DNA of 64,000 bases, from positions 36,250,394-36,314,393 of the forward strand of contig OX123187.2 in NCBI GenBank assembly GCA_944739405.2. The letters are read 5' to 3'. The notes beneath the pieces were generated by a model, which saw only the letters and a list, made by a program, of their open reading frames with translations, did no database searches and was not told where the DNA came from. Shown here piece after piece: positions 9,706 to 22,180 of the stretch (the first letter of the stretch is position 1; each line of letters opens with the position of its first letter). Made by a program: the position numbers and the translations under genes. Source of the stretch: Euclidia mi. Its lineage: Eukaryota; Arthropoda; Insecta; Lepidoptera; Erebidae.

Positions 9706-12369
9706 TAGCGGAGCCGTGGGCGGACATCTTGTACTTTATACTTAAGTGAATTATTGTAGAAGTCATAATCTTGACTTTAATTTAGATTCACTTAATACAA
9801 CCACGGTCGTTGACTCATTATCTGTTAGGCAATATCACACAATATGGAATCATGGAATCTGGTTATATCCTCTGCCACCAATTATTTCGTAATATCAGGT
9901 AAACAGATTGCCTGCCTTATTTTCACAGTAAAAACGGTACATAATTTTCACAGCAGCGTACCATTGCACCGCATTATCTCCCAGAAACACGGGAAGTGAA
10001 AATTGTGCCATGTAAACCCGCGATTACATAATTTCCTTTCTTGGAAGAATTCTGACTGCATATCATTTTATGGTTACAGGTACCTTGTGTAGGTTTTACT
10101 GTTTAGCGCCGGCACTGCAATGTGAAATGTTCGGTAATTAGATTTGGCAAAAGACACTGTCCTGTCTCATTAGATATTAGTGATTGGTATAGCTATAGAC
10201 TACTTACTTATATTTAGAGCACGTAATGATATAGAATACCTTTCTAAGATTTTTCATAGCACATTAGGAGCTTAAAAATGAGTTCCATTTTTAAGCAAAT
10301 TTTCTGCTGTCAACCCTTTTCTATTAACCAATGACTCCAATCAACTACACATGAAATAAAGGGATCCTCAACCTATTTCGCTTGTGCCGAATGAGTTTAG
10401 CAACAAAATCTCATGTTCGTTATTAACCTTGGCATAATATAACAGTGTCCGCGGCGTCCAGTGTCAGACGCGCACATCGCACGGTGCACGGTGGTCCCAC
10501 ACTGTTGTATAAACACCACGCTAGTTGCAATAATATTTTTGTTTTACAACATTCGTTCGTGTCAAACAAAACACCTCTATTATATGTAATTGAAACGTTC
10601 GTGTCCAAATGTTTTAGTTCTCTTGGACTTTGGAGCCGAAGAGCTATTCATGTGTTACTAAAGTTATTATACTTTTAACAGCGATGTGATCTTTATAGTA
10701 CCAATTAGTTGAATTTATGTTGCTAGTGACGAAATATAGAGATGAGACAAAATTTCCTTGGTCTTTGGCACATATACTCCTTATCCAACCATAAAACTAT
10801 GATGCACATACTAACAAACGCAACTGTACATGCAATTCTTTTCGGAAAATGAAAAACTTCATCATAGTTCTAATTTGACCGAAAACGCATGTCATTAGAC
10901 TATAATGCAGAATGTCATCCAAGGGTTAGATCTAAAGCAGATAATAAAGGGCAAAATTTATTTATTTACTGTAATTGCTTTCAACAAAACCCATCTCCGG
11001 ATGATGGCAAAATTATGTGACATCAGAAAAAAGATGAGTGTGATAATATGGTGATAATAGTCTGCTAACAATGATGAAATAATATATACCAGCCATTACC
11101 ACCGTCCGCTATTGCATAAATAAGTCATTACACGCAGAAACGATTTTATGATGCAGCTAAAAGCAATTTGATGAGCCCACAAAATAGTGCAAGAGTAAAA
11201 AAGGGAACAATATATTTGGAGCGGCCATTATTCCATCGTTTACAAAACTAAGAAGTGCTGAAACGAGCCCGAAGAGTGCCGAAGTTCGCCGGAGGTTCCC
11301 GAAGGAATAACAAGCGAGCGCTTTCCGTGGAACGCGGAAAACGTCGGCACATGTTGAAAATACGAGTGGGCATTGACCCCGACCGCCTGGGCTTGTCTGA
11401 ATGTACAGCTGTTACAGAATCTAGCGCGGCGCATCTCGTGATGCGTTTATTTATGTGCACCGCCACGTACTACATCCATCTCATAGATCTAAGATAAATG
11501 CCACATTACACGCCAGATATTAGTGTACACTTAGACACTAAGCAGTACGCGCACTTCATACACCATGTATCGATGCGATTCTTTTGTTTTTTGGACAGTG
11601 AGTCGATGAAACCAGTGTTTACTTACTTACTTACAGTTGAACATTGATTTGGTTTGTGCTTTTGGTACTCTCGACGATAAGGATGGGCACATTGTAGGTA
11701 GATTTTCAGTAAGCTTTGCTTTGAATTGAAGTCTTGAGTTTATGAAGCTGAAAATAAATATTCGGAAAATTTTGTAGAAAATCCGCATACTTATGTAAGT
11801 AAATACTCACTAGAGTACTTAAAAATCGGCGATAAACATACCTAAGCATTTCACAAATAAGACATTCTAATGAGCTTTAAGCTTCACCAATTGACATTAT
11901 ACGAATTTCTTTCAATTCCATTCGCAAACATGTGCAGTACAATTGAGTTTAGCGAAAACCTAAGTTTATCTTCACGGAAGAGACGTTATCGTGTCGAAGT
12001 CACAGGCAGACTCGCGAGAAATAAAACTGCCATCTATATGGCTCCGGAAATTGTGAGAACAAAATGTTACATAGAACGTACAGCGCACTTTCATGTATAA
12101 TTACCGACGTTGATGACTACTAAATTGTTTTAATGTGATATTAAGTTTAATTATACTGTGCGAATAAAATTTATTGCGTAATTCTTTATTTGATTACGAG
12201 GTTGGTTTAGTGGTCCATCAAATTAGTTAGTAGCATTTAGTTAGTTTATTGATTCGAAACTGGATTTAATAAAATATGTGTTTGTCTAGCTGTCTTCAAT
12301 CTGTCGTAGTAATAAGAGATAGTCAAAATATTTTACTTCGTCATCTATATTACATGCATACATACATAT
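9706..12369. other. AT-rich DNA with a few short features
   Basis: An ACTT microsatellite lies at 11621-11634. A GC-richer patch at 11250-11440 is open in several frames on both strands; none of the translations shows a domain, so I do not call a gene. AACAGTGT at 10441-10448 pairs with ACACTGTT at 10499-10506 around a GC-rich loop. A CATA repeat closes the stretch at about 12354-12368. Confidence 0.45.
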
Positions 12370-12667
12370 AGTCACGCCTTTTATCCCCGAAGGGGTAGGC
12401 AGAGGTGTATTTCAACACCCACTTTTCGCCAGATATACTTTAGTCCCACGTAATAAGGGGCGAGCCTATTGCCGTACCGGGCACATTTCCAGACTCCGGG
12501 CTGCTACTGAGAATTTCGTGACAGAAAAACCCAATAACACTGCCCGACCCAGGAATCGAACCCGGGACCGCCCGATCACACGCGCACATTTATTTTATGC
12601 CGCCTCTTACGACACCCACGGGAAGATAGGGGGTGGTGACACTTGTATTCTATGCCGTCAACCACAC
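12370..12667 (-). mobile_element. tRNA-derived SINE-like repeat, minus strand
   Basis: On the minus strand the copy reads through 'gtgtcgtaagaggcggc', a strong box B (CCCGGGTTCGATTCCTGGG) at about 12547-12565, then 'cgggcagtgttattgggtttttctgtcacg', 'agtagcagcccggagtctggaa', 'cccggtacggcaataggctcgcccctta' and 'cctctgcctaccccttcggggataaaaggcgtga'. This order of words is a widespread lepidopteran repeat. The final 'gtgatgtatgtatg' run is the CATA microsatellite on its flank. Confidence 0.7.
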
Positions 12668-14561
12668 GGCATATTAATGAATCATCATATCTATATTAAT
12701 CATCGTATATTAATTCCATATATAAAGCTTAATCACCTGTGATAAATCCAATGCTTTTGATTCCATAATCTAAACATAATAGATTGATATAAAGAGTCAG
12801 AACAGAAAACTCCTAATAGTTCGAATTCCATTACAAAAAATGATTAAGTCCACGTTAATCTCGTGAATCATATCCGTAGATCAGCGCAAATAAATTCACC
12901 GGAGTATATAACAAAGATTAATGTAAGTGCAATATAGTGGCGACAGTGGCGGACATCCCTCGTGTGGAGTGTGTACCCACCCTGCCGGCGGTTAAGAAGA
13001 AAATGATTGATCGTTTGCAAGACGAGCGGCGAACGACTAGCTCCCTACACACTGTCTCGGCTTCGCTGTATCCGACACTAATGCCACTTTATTGCAATTA
13101 CTCCGTCATGTATCAAGTAAAGAGCAACAATACATTTGACCGTGAGTTAAATGACAAAAAGATACTCTAAATGCGGCTTAGGATAGTACGGAACCAAGTG
13201 AACTCTAAGCAAACGCTGTGAAAATGTTCAGAATTTGAAACATCAAGATTGTTAATAAATCTCAATGTCTTTAACTATTGGATTTTCATTGCTCCTTGAA
13301 ATGTGTGGTTCTTCCACAGACGTTCATCTATGGGTCTTTCTCGTTCTGCAACACTCTTTTTTAGTCATGATATTTGAGGAGACCTATAATTATCCAATGA
13401 GACCGCCCTCATAACATTGTAAGCATATAGTTATAGCATAAAATTTTACTTTTTACACAAAAAGCTGTTATACGCTGCAGTCACGTACTAATTACTCTAT
13501 AATTGTATTTCAGCACTTTCAGAAGCTTCGCAATATTCATGCAGAATTATAAAACTATACTATATATTAAAATATTTTCATCTTCTTAAGTTCTGACACT
13601 AGGAAAATGTTCTAACGAATTCGAGGAACTGTTTATTAAAGTAGTTATATTATTATAATATACTTTTAACTCTTCTTTAAGAGAAATAATGTCTGCTTAA
13701 AGAAATATAAAGTAAATACGTGTACCTTCTTATTATTTTATTTTCACTATAGTTGTTAGCAAAGAGGTTGTGTAGGTGTATACTTGTACTTTGTAGTTTC
13801 ACTCGAGCTTCTCAAGCCTGCTGCGAGAACACGTCTACCGGCCTTATATAGAAATAAACAATAGATACTTTATTATACAAAACCGTTATATTAAGACAAG
13901 ATTTTCTTCAGTATGCAATATATATTACTTGGGAATTTAGCAGTCATATAAATTGTTAATAATAGGCCGTGATGGCGATGCTGTCGAGATAAGATGTAGC
14001 GTTTATGATTTAGGTAACAGATAGCGAATTGTATCTGTTGCGTTATTTTACACTACTTATTACTAAACCTAGCGTTTCAAGGTAAAATTGGCCTAAATAA
14101 GTACAATTACAAAAGCAATTAACTAACAACAAAAATACACATTACTGATTAGTCAGTTGCGAACTTTCCACTAAACAATTTTCAATAAAAATATGTATTC
14201 TAAATGTGATAAACAAATGTTAATAAAGTGTTTATAAAACAATTATGTAAAATATCGCTTACTCCGAAACGAAGACAATTTCAATAGATGATGACAATAA
14301 TTTCAGTCCGTATGTCATCATAATCCCCATATTACCCCGAATCCCGCCTAAGTGTAACTCTAACACATTCAATAAAATACGTTAGCCATTAAACTGTCTC
14401 CTAAACTTACTGTTCCGATTCATGAAACTAGAACTCGCTTTTAGGTTTTAGCAAAGTTTAGGGGACTCTCCCGTAAATCCTAAGTATTAGTCTTATTGTA
14501 AATCTGAAGGCTTGTTTATAACTCCTAAGGGACGAAACTGCGATAACATTCATAAGCTTGC
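12668..14561. other. AT-rich DNA without recognised features
   Basis: One 77-codon open frame at 12937-13170 has no recognised domain. Nothing else with clear boundaries. Confidence 0.45.
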
Positions 14562-14626
14562 AGGATATGTAGCTTGACGCAACCAGCAGTACATATTACT
14601 GCTGGTTGCGTCAAGCTACATATCCT
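14562..14626. repeat. Perfect 65-nt inverted repeat (30-bp stem, 5-nt loop)
   Basis: The left arm 14562-14591 begins AGGATATGTAGCTTGACGC and ends CAGCAGTA. The right arm 14597-14626 is its exact reverse complement over all 30 bases. The loop is CATAT. Outside the arms the symmetry fades, though the right flank repeats 'acatcct' and then 'acaggc' against 'gcaagc' on the left. A transcript of either strand would form a fully paired hairpin of pre-miRNA size. The sequence matches no miRNA I know. It could be a very recent foldback from template switching, or the remains of a MITE. Confidence 0.85.
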
Positions 14627-15114
14627 ACATCCTACAGGCGTGAAACTATACTGCAACAAAGAATATTTTTTTCATGAAGTACACAAGCAGGGCTAGTAAG
14701 ATTATTTCAAAGAAATACTTATAATAACATCGCAACAAAAATTCAAGCTTATAACACGTCGACGAAAAAACTACGCCTTCTTTTCCTCTGGAAAATAAAT
14801 CTCTACCAGAAGAAAGTAAAGTGCAATGACGCTAGTCAACAAGAAAACACTTTTCATAAGACGCCATGTTTTGTAACTTTTAAAGTTCTTTGAAATGTTG
14901 ACTTGACTTTTCATACAAACCGGGCAACCTAACAAAATATTTCCGACTGAAAGAAGCGTAGTATGAAAAATTTTCGTTTCTGCATCCTGTCCTAAGAAAT
15001 GATATATGGTTACGCCCAGAAGAAAATAATTTTATCTACAGAATTTAGTACTGTTTATTTTCGGTTTTACGAGTAATTTACTTTTTAATCGCCACAACTT
15101 GGACTAAATGTTTA

Positions 15115-15429
15115 GTGCGGTTTTAGATTAGCGTTTTATACGCGCGCATAAGCTCATTTTAGGAAGCGCATGTAGGCGCGTATAGCTGCGCCTTTTAGCA
15201 CACGTGCAATTCGTACTAGCATCGACGCGCTTCTTAGCTCGTATAAGCGCAAGCCGTCAGAATCCATGTTGACACTGACACGCGTCTCTACAGTTTCGAG
15301 CGAACATGCCGAAATATGCCCGTTTTACGCAAGTGCGGTTTTTTGAGGCGCGTAATGTACCGCGCTTGTAAGCGCGTATGCTGAAACGACCGTATACGCG
15401 CGGAACATTACGCTAATCTGAAACCGCCC
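15115..15429. mobile_element. PIF/Harbinger-like MITE with TTA target duplications
   Basis: The left terminus GTGCGGTTTTAGATTAGCGT matches the reverse complement of the right terminus, GGGCGGTTTCAGATTAGCGT, at 17 of 20 positions. TTA flanks both ends (15112-15114 and 15430-15432), the duplication typical of PIF/Harbinger elements. The 315-bp interior is rich in CG and in words such as GCGCGCATAAGC and TAAGCGCGTATGC. No transposase is encoded. Superfamily assignment rests on the TTA duplication and GG-rich ends. Confidence 0.65.
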
Positions 15430-15432
15430 TTA

Positions 15433-17395
15433 CTCTGCCGGACATTTCAGTTACCGTAATCAAAGAGACACATTGTTCAATCACAGTACCTGCACAAAGA
15501 AAGTATCTTTAATTAACACGTCATGTTATATATTATTATAAATTATTACAACACAGGTCGACCACCTGTTCGAAATTTCGCGCAATAGTCACAGTTCACA
15601 CACTTGCTTTGCATTTAGAGGCTAATAGTAAACTGTGCACCAATTTAGTAGTGATTTATTAATTTTTAGAACTAAACTACCACATATGTAAAATGGCATG
15701 ATGATTTTTTTATTTTAATATTGGTTCACTTGTCCAGACCAAAAGCTCTGGTAGAATAACTAGTGAATTTCAAACTTATGTAACCTGAGACAAACAATCA
15801 CAAACTATAAAAATATAATATTATAAAGTGCATTTGAAAAATAAACGGAAACTTGTTTATAGCACATTGCATGTAAAATAAATTATGCTTGTTTTACGCA
15901 ACTAGGCTGCAGTAACTCAATAACCAGGGAAACATTAAATGAAATGATCCCGGAAAATCCGATAAAAATTTCAAAGCGACGCACATTTTGTGTCCGGGCA
16001 GAGATTTATTGAACGAATTTTAAAGCTAATTAAAGTTGACGCGGACTTAAACGACTCTGGGCACGCGCCGGGCCTCTTGACAAATATATTTAGAAAGACG
16101 TAAAAAGTAAAAGATTTCAATACCTCGAATAAATTCGTTAACTAAACAACGAGGTTATATTTCTTTTTACTCACTCACCGACTCGCATAATGCAATCTAC
16201 AGATTTCAGCATCTTTTTAAATAGCTGAAAGAGGGTGACTAGATGCATTTAATAGCATTTTGTCTAGACTAGGGTTGTCCATACAATGTCCACAGCCCAC
16301 TATTATCTAATAAAACATGTTTTGCCTCTATAATGAAGCTCGTACATGCTTCGCTTACTCCATCTGGCCCGCAAAGGGGTACAGTCCCCCTGAAAATAAT
16401 GATATAAAGCCCCTAAAAGAATATTAAAAAACAAGTTTACATATAAAAGTACCCTTAAAAAGGTGCATAACAAAGCAAAAGATTAAAAAGACCTCTATTA
16501 CTCTGTCATAAGATTTGATCACTCGAAACAAAAATAACTCGGGGGCTCCAAAATTATTTGCATTGTGGTTTTAATTTACGTGTCATTAACTTCACTTTTA
16601 ATGTGCTCGGCGAAAGACCATATCCACGGTTAAAAATCTTCCGTCTTCGTCAAAAATAATTCTGGCTAAAAAGATGCGTAAGCGCATCCCAAATGCTCAC
16701 TTAGTCACTTCGTTAATTTCGGGAAGGTGCGCTGCGATATCTTTCTTTATTTTTTCCTCACGACAGAGCGGAGATGGCACATTTGTTTATAACATTTTTG
16801 TGCTTTTTTTTTTGTTCTCGTGTCAGATTCCATCGTGCGTTTGCGCCTAATTCGCTTTGAATATGGAATGATTTGTGTCGTGGTTTCATTGCATTAGCGT
16901 CTGTTTGCTCTTGTGCCCACACGCATGGACGGTCATTCATTTTCATTCATTGAGTAACGGATTGTGTTTTATTTTTATTGAACTTAATTGGACCTGAGTC
17001 ATTCGGGCTATTATGACGCGAGATTTCTGACAAAAAAATAATAGTACCATTAGCCTCAGTAGACCGGAATAGATTTTATTACACCCTATTTAAGGCCACG
17101 ATTAATGTAAGCCACGTACAATTTAAAGTTGGTACTGATTACATTAAATATAATCGTCTATAAATTCCTTAGGCAATAAACGTATCGTAAGCCAACGATA
17201 TAGTTTTTATCTCACCGGTACTGACACATACATATAAGGACTCGCGAGTGCTGAGCTCAGGTGAAAAACGTTGAATCGTGAAACTTTTAAATCGCGGATA
17301 TCGTTATTTTATTGTCTCATTTGTTATGGCTATCCTGTATCTGCGTTAAGTGTGCTCATGAAATTTATATTGCGCTATAAAAATAAAATTCCACT
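15433..17395. other. AT-rich DNA without recognised features
   Basis: No repeat ends or gene. The open frame on the minus strand at 16758-16946 has no recognised domain. Confidence 0.45.
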
Positions 17396-17690
17396 TTAAG
17401 AACATAATTTTCGATAGAGCACACCGGAAGGCGGAAGTGTTTGCAGAGGTCGTTGAACTGCTCGACGAGTCAATGTCAGCGGCGGCAAAGCGCGCAAGGC
17501 GTGGGTCCAAGATTCGGCAAGAACAAGGGTGCGTACTTGCCGGTACGGGGTAGCAGGGTGCAACTGTCGCGGGGTAACGACCGGGCCGGGGTCGTCGGCC
17601 GGCGCCACGCGGCCGCGCGACCGAGCTATCCGATTGATTGGAGCAGGACGGCGCTACCTCCTCGTACCCTCACGATCTAACTACCCCCGC
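17396..17690. promoter_or_regulatory. GC- and CpG-rich block, candidate promoter or untranslated exon
   Basis: About 290 bases of CpG-rich sequence (for example 'cgaccgggccggggtcgtcggccggcgccacgcggccgcgcg') stand out from an AT-rich surrounding. Both strands are open over 70-80 codons here, which is expected of GC-rich DNA and does not by itself show coding. A possible 5' splice site, AAGG|GTGCGTAC, lies at about 17528. Its form resembles the donor at position 41. The block could be an alternative first exon or a promoter. I see no TATA box at a convincing distance and no recognisable peptide. Confidence 0.35.
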
Positions 17691-19045
17691 TCTTAATAGG
17701 GGAAATAACACTTTGTATCGTAACAGATAAGGTGTGATTCGGTTTGTCGGTTTAATCGTCGATAGACCTTTTAGAGTCGGTTCGTGGGGAGGTAACCGAC
17801 GCACACAGCTGCGTTAAGGGAAGTAGTTTTGCTCAAAATATTGATTTTTCCGCAGGGCTTGGGAGGCCGCGTGGCGTGCGCTAGTGTGCGTGTTGCATGC
17901 GTTCGCTTGGCGCGCGTGTGTGCGTGCGCGTCTATTTTGGGTTGAGCACGTGGTCGTAGTTGTTGCTTGTTGACATGCGTTTTTATTTTTATGGCGGCTT
18001 TACGGTTTGATCGGTTAATTGAATTGCATCATTGTTTGTAATTTAAGCATTCGTGATTTATTCAACGGTTTTATATGTTTACGTGCATGTGTGTACACAG
18101 TTGGTAACTTAGTTACTCAATAACAATATAAATAATACTATTTATGTTTATAAATAATTTTAGACGTAACCTAAATTAATTTATAATACTATGCTTTCTT
18201 TTTTTGCATAAGTTATATCCCTGAAGCCACCCTAGGTATATACCTAATTACAACGTAATGGGTTTTGAATGTTGTGTAAGTAAATTGATTTGATTGAAAA
18301 TGAATATTCGACATTTAATATTCTAAGATAGCTAGTTTCATCTTGATGAAATATTATTATTAAACTCAGTTATAATTTAATCAAGACTGCTGCATATACT
18401 CAACTAATCTCGAAGGTACCATTATCTAAATCATAACACTTTAAAAAGGATTAGTCTGAGTCAGCTTTTTACACCCAGACAAACTGCTTAGCATTTTCTT
18501 ATTCTAAAGGTTCACTGGACAGGAGACGACTTGCAAATATACATACATACATACCTACATACAAAACTTCTTTCTGTGTTTGCTGAATATATTATTAGCT
18601 ATACGTATACGTGTGTATTAGTATCGATGCACAAACACAGAGCCGGTTCAGGACTCACGCACACACTCGCACTATCTTACCCTTGATTTTGCCAGCTCAA
18701 GGTCTCTACCCTCTCTGTATATCCTCTCGCACCCTCAACACTTCGCATAAGGCTATCCCCCTCTAAAGTGCGGACAATGCCGAATTTTCCCGATCAGCAC
18801 CGGGGTCGACGACCTGCGACGACATACGTATTGGTAAATAAACATTGATGCTGGGTTACATAACAAATATAATATGTTGCACGGTTGATTCCGCTTAATT
18901 CAATTAATTATTTGCGTAGATTATCCACATACAATTTGTTTATTTGCTGAATATTTAAAGTCATGAAAAAGATAGGCGTATTATTTTCGATTGTTTAATT
19001 ATTAAACTTAAACTGTTATATTTTTTTATTTTAACAATGTATTAC
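17691..19045. other. AT-rich DNA; CATA microsatellite and a moderately GC-rich patch
   Basis: A (CATA)n run interrupted once lies at 18541-18562. A GT/CG-rich stretch follows the GC block at 17870-17950. A GC-richer patch at 18640-18830 lacks repeats or open frames of note and could be conserved non-coding sequence. Confidence 0.4.
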
Positions 19046-19132
19046 TTAACCCCTTGTATGCCGGAACGCAGATCTACGCGAGACACAATAGCTTTTTAAT
19101 TGTGTCTGGTAATCCGGCATACAAGAGGTTAA
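19046..19132. mobile_element. Miniature piggyBac-like element with TTAA ends (87 bp)
   Basis: TTAA at 19046-19049 and 19129-19132 flank inverted repeats CCCCTTGTATGCCGG and CCGGCATACAAGAGG, matching at 14 of 15 positions. A second internal pair, AGACACAAT and ATTGTGTCT, is perfect. TTAA duplications and termini of the form CCCTTTG..TGCC are characteristic of piggyBac-like elements. At 87 bp it can only be a non-autonomous relic made almost entirely of its ends. Confidence 0.65.
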
Positions 19133-19301
19133 TCATCCTGATTCGTCTATGTATGTGTGAATGTATCAAATCCTAACTGAATACGATTTCAAATTATAAA
19201 TGGGTTTATTTTAATAAGTATGTTTATTCATATACCTATTTTGGAGATATACACAGATTTTACAATATTACAAACTGATAGTATCATCATAAATAACCAA
19301 A

Positions 19302-19330
19302 ATGGCAAAACTGTATTGCAGTTTTGCCAT
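19302..19330. repeat. Perfect 29-nt hairpin (12-bp stem)
   Basis: ATGGCAAAACTG at 19302-19313 pairs exactly with CAGTTTTGCCAT at 19319-19330 around the loop TATTG. It lies 170 bases from the TTAA element and has no visible link to it. It lacks a following T-run, so a transcription terminator role is not supported. Confidence 0.7.
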
Positions 19331-22104
19331 AAGAAACCGCTCAATATCTTCCTTACTTACTATGTTGACTATTTATTTCTCTTTTCTTTCAAAATTTGAT
19401 CGCAAGTTTTAATAAGTTGACCTTTAGCCCGGATATAATAAATAATTTTCATTCTAAATTAATTTACAAATACTAATGTACAACTAAACACATTTGATCA
19501 AACAGTAACTTAAATACATATATAGTAAATAATGATGATGTCTCATTTTGCTCAAACCACAATTATATACCTAATTAATATAATAAGTTGACAATTAGTA
19601 TTCAATGAATACCAAAACTGAAAATGACTCATACGAATTTTGATATTCAGAGTAATTGAATACTCACGTTAAAGGCTAAAATATAATTTGTATTTACGGA
19701 TCACGATAAATATGATAAAATATAAAAAATATTAATATATTTATCACGATATTTAGCAAAATTATATTTTTTTATATTTAACTTTATGAAAAACACACGC
19801 ACACACGTGCATATATTTTATTCCAACCGTCATATCGTATTCAATTAATACTATAGCCAAAAAGGCTTTTAAGCAATAAAAAATGGACCTCTAAGAGCGT
19901 GCACCTCAAATAATCGATAAGATACGCAGGTACAATGGTAATGTACGAAATAAGGTATCTATGATAACTCAGATGGTTCCGATACTAGTTCAGCTTCGCA
20001 CTTATTGTAATCATTTATGTGTGGTGTTTGTATTCAGATATGGGCCTTATTGCACTGCTGAAATTATCTGTGTTATTGGATTATTTTGTTACACAGATGT
20101 AATTAAATGTTTGTAAACGAATAAAAAAATAGTACTTTTCTGCTAAGCTAATATTCTGTCATGTCAATTAGACTAAAAAGAGAACCACATGCTTCAAAGC
20201 CAAAATCTTTGCGACATGGTTTTACTCTAAACTAACCGAAATCAACTGGCGTAAATGAACTTGCATAAATATTCGCTTTTATACATCAAAACTTTCCCTT
20301 CCAATATTAATTAAACAGTTATAGAACCAGGAACACATAATTTTATAGAAGAAATATGAATTAATTGCTGCTAAAATATTGAACCACCACTTTCTCCAAG
20401 GAAAATCAATTAGCAAGTTTATTACTATAATTTAAGAGCAATTCCTATTTCGCATTCATTAGGACAAGTGTTCTGTGATATCTTGCAGCATATTATTTAT
20501 TTTACGTAAGCATTTACTTATGCACTATCGTCAATAAATTAGCAATTAAAACATGCAATATATAAAGACAAGATATAGATTATATTTAAATCTAATATTG
20601 ATTGCAAATCACATGTCCTACTATTTTTATTCTCGTCCCATCCCTTTCTAATAAGGGTAATTGGAAAAGAACACACAATTTTTAGAAACACCTAATTAGT
20701 AAATTCCTTTGTTGTTATATAATTAGAGAAGATATCATAGGTGTGACTGAATTTACGCTACAGAGAAGAAAACGCTATTTTGATGGCTCTACAAATATAT
20801 TCCGTGTAGTATATATATTAGAAATGTTGTAATTGCATTAAAATTAGTTTGTTACAAACAAGAGAATTGGTATCGAACAACAAAACTCATTAAAAATAAA
20901 GTGGCGTCCTATAGCGTCGCATCTCGCTGAGCGTTTGATTACGTGATAGTAGTTATTGGACGTCACCCCCCGAGTGCAGTGTGCCCATACCCGACCTGTC
21001 CCAACACCCCGGGACCTACGCCAACGCTGCAGCGATGCACCCACATCTAGACATCTAGCCATCTAGATAGATGTCTGGACACCCCACCCGGGGGTGGCCA
21101 CGCACACACTCGCGCCGAGTGCACCGTTGACATCGCCTGTACGTAGCCCACTATGTACCCTTGTTTACGTCCACTCCTTCTCTAAAATATGAAGGTTTAT
21201 TACCCACTTTGTTTAAAGTGATGAATGATAAGGAGTCGATTGCCTGATAAGCAACGACTTGCTGTTTTATGAACAAGTGCTGTGATTAAAAAGTAAATGC
21301 TTTTAAGATCAACTAAAAATGTTATAAAAGATGAAGTTTCAACGTACTTTCAGTCTTTAAATAAACATCTAATGTTTCTATATTCTAAGTTATTATTTAC
21401 TGGAGAGCAACGTTAGAAATAATACATCACAAGAGCATCGCACTGTAATTTCATTTCACAGCAATCATCTCCGAATGAATCTCATGTTTTCTGCAGAACG
21501 ACAATAACGTATGAAAAATTTAAGCGCTAACTCTAAAATGCAGCTGAGCATTACTTAGGAGTATAATAATAAATTCCTCGTGTTTCAAATCTGCGAACAT
21601 ACGTAGTTAGGTAGTACGAACCTACCCCAACAAATCTGTACACACACATAGACAGAGCTAGGTCCGCTAGTGTGCCTAGTGCATCTACAGCGTGTGCACA
21701 CAGGCCGTTGCACTCACACACTCACACCATATTTACGTGAAGTTCAATTATGCTATTGGGGGGAGCTTGCACATACCTATCTGTTTTATTTGAATCTGTG
21801 AACTTTTCAGCATAATGTTGTTCGTCCCGTCAAGAACAAAATATACTTTATATTTTATGCACTTCATTTGTTTGTTTAGAGTAGCTTTTATTTCGTGAAG
21901 TGATATCATATTCGTTTATTAATTCCTTTAATTCTGTTATTACTTCTCATATTTATTTTAGTTTTAATTCAAATAAATTAGTTATAAGTTTAAATAAGCA
22001 AACAGGTAAACTCTACTTTTTTATTCAGACATACATGCGCGGGTATTATTTTATTTTCTCTGTATATTTAATAAGTGCCTCTATATATAATTGGTAAAAG
22101 GAAA
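19331..22104. other. AT-rich DNA with two GC-richer patches
   Basis: The patch at 20940-21175 is GC-rich and contains a cluster of ATCTAGA-type words: 'acatctagacatctagccatctagatagatgtc' folds back on itself at about 21046-21078. A second patch with CA/TG-rich sequence lies at 21640-21730. Neither contains a convincing gene. Confidence 0.4.
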
Positions 22105-22180
22105 AAACCTTTTTTTATTCGCTGGGATCGAACCCAAAATACTGAGCTTGCAATTGTAGGCTGAGATATTACTAATCATA
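22105..22180 (-). repeat. Possible tRNA-derived SINE remnant, minus strand
   Basis: The minus strand carries TTTTGGGTTCGATCCCAGC, a good box B, preceded by about 40 bases that only loosely fit a box A. There is no foldable cloverleaf, so a working tRNA gene is unlikely. Confidence 0.35.

Noticed and set aside
10441..10506. Pre-miRNA hairpin
   Set aside because: Only the 8-bp outer stem AACAGTGT/ACACTGTT pairs well; the 50-base GC-rich interior does not form a continuous stem.
12540..12570. Functional tRNA gene on the minus strand
   Set aside because: A good box B, but no acceptor or anticodon stems; the surrounding text is a lepidopteran repeat.
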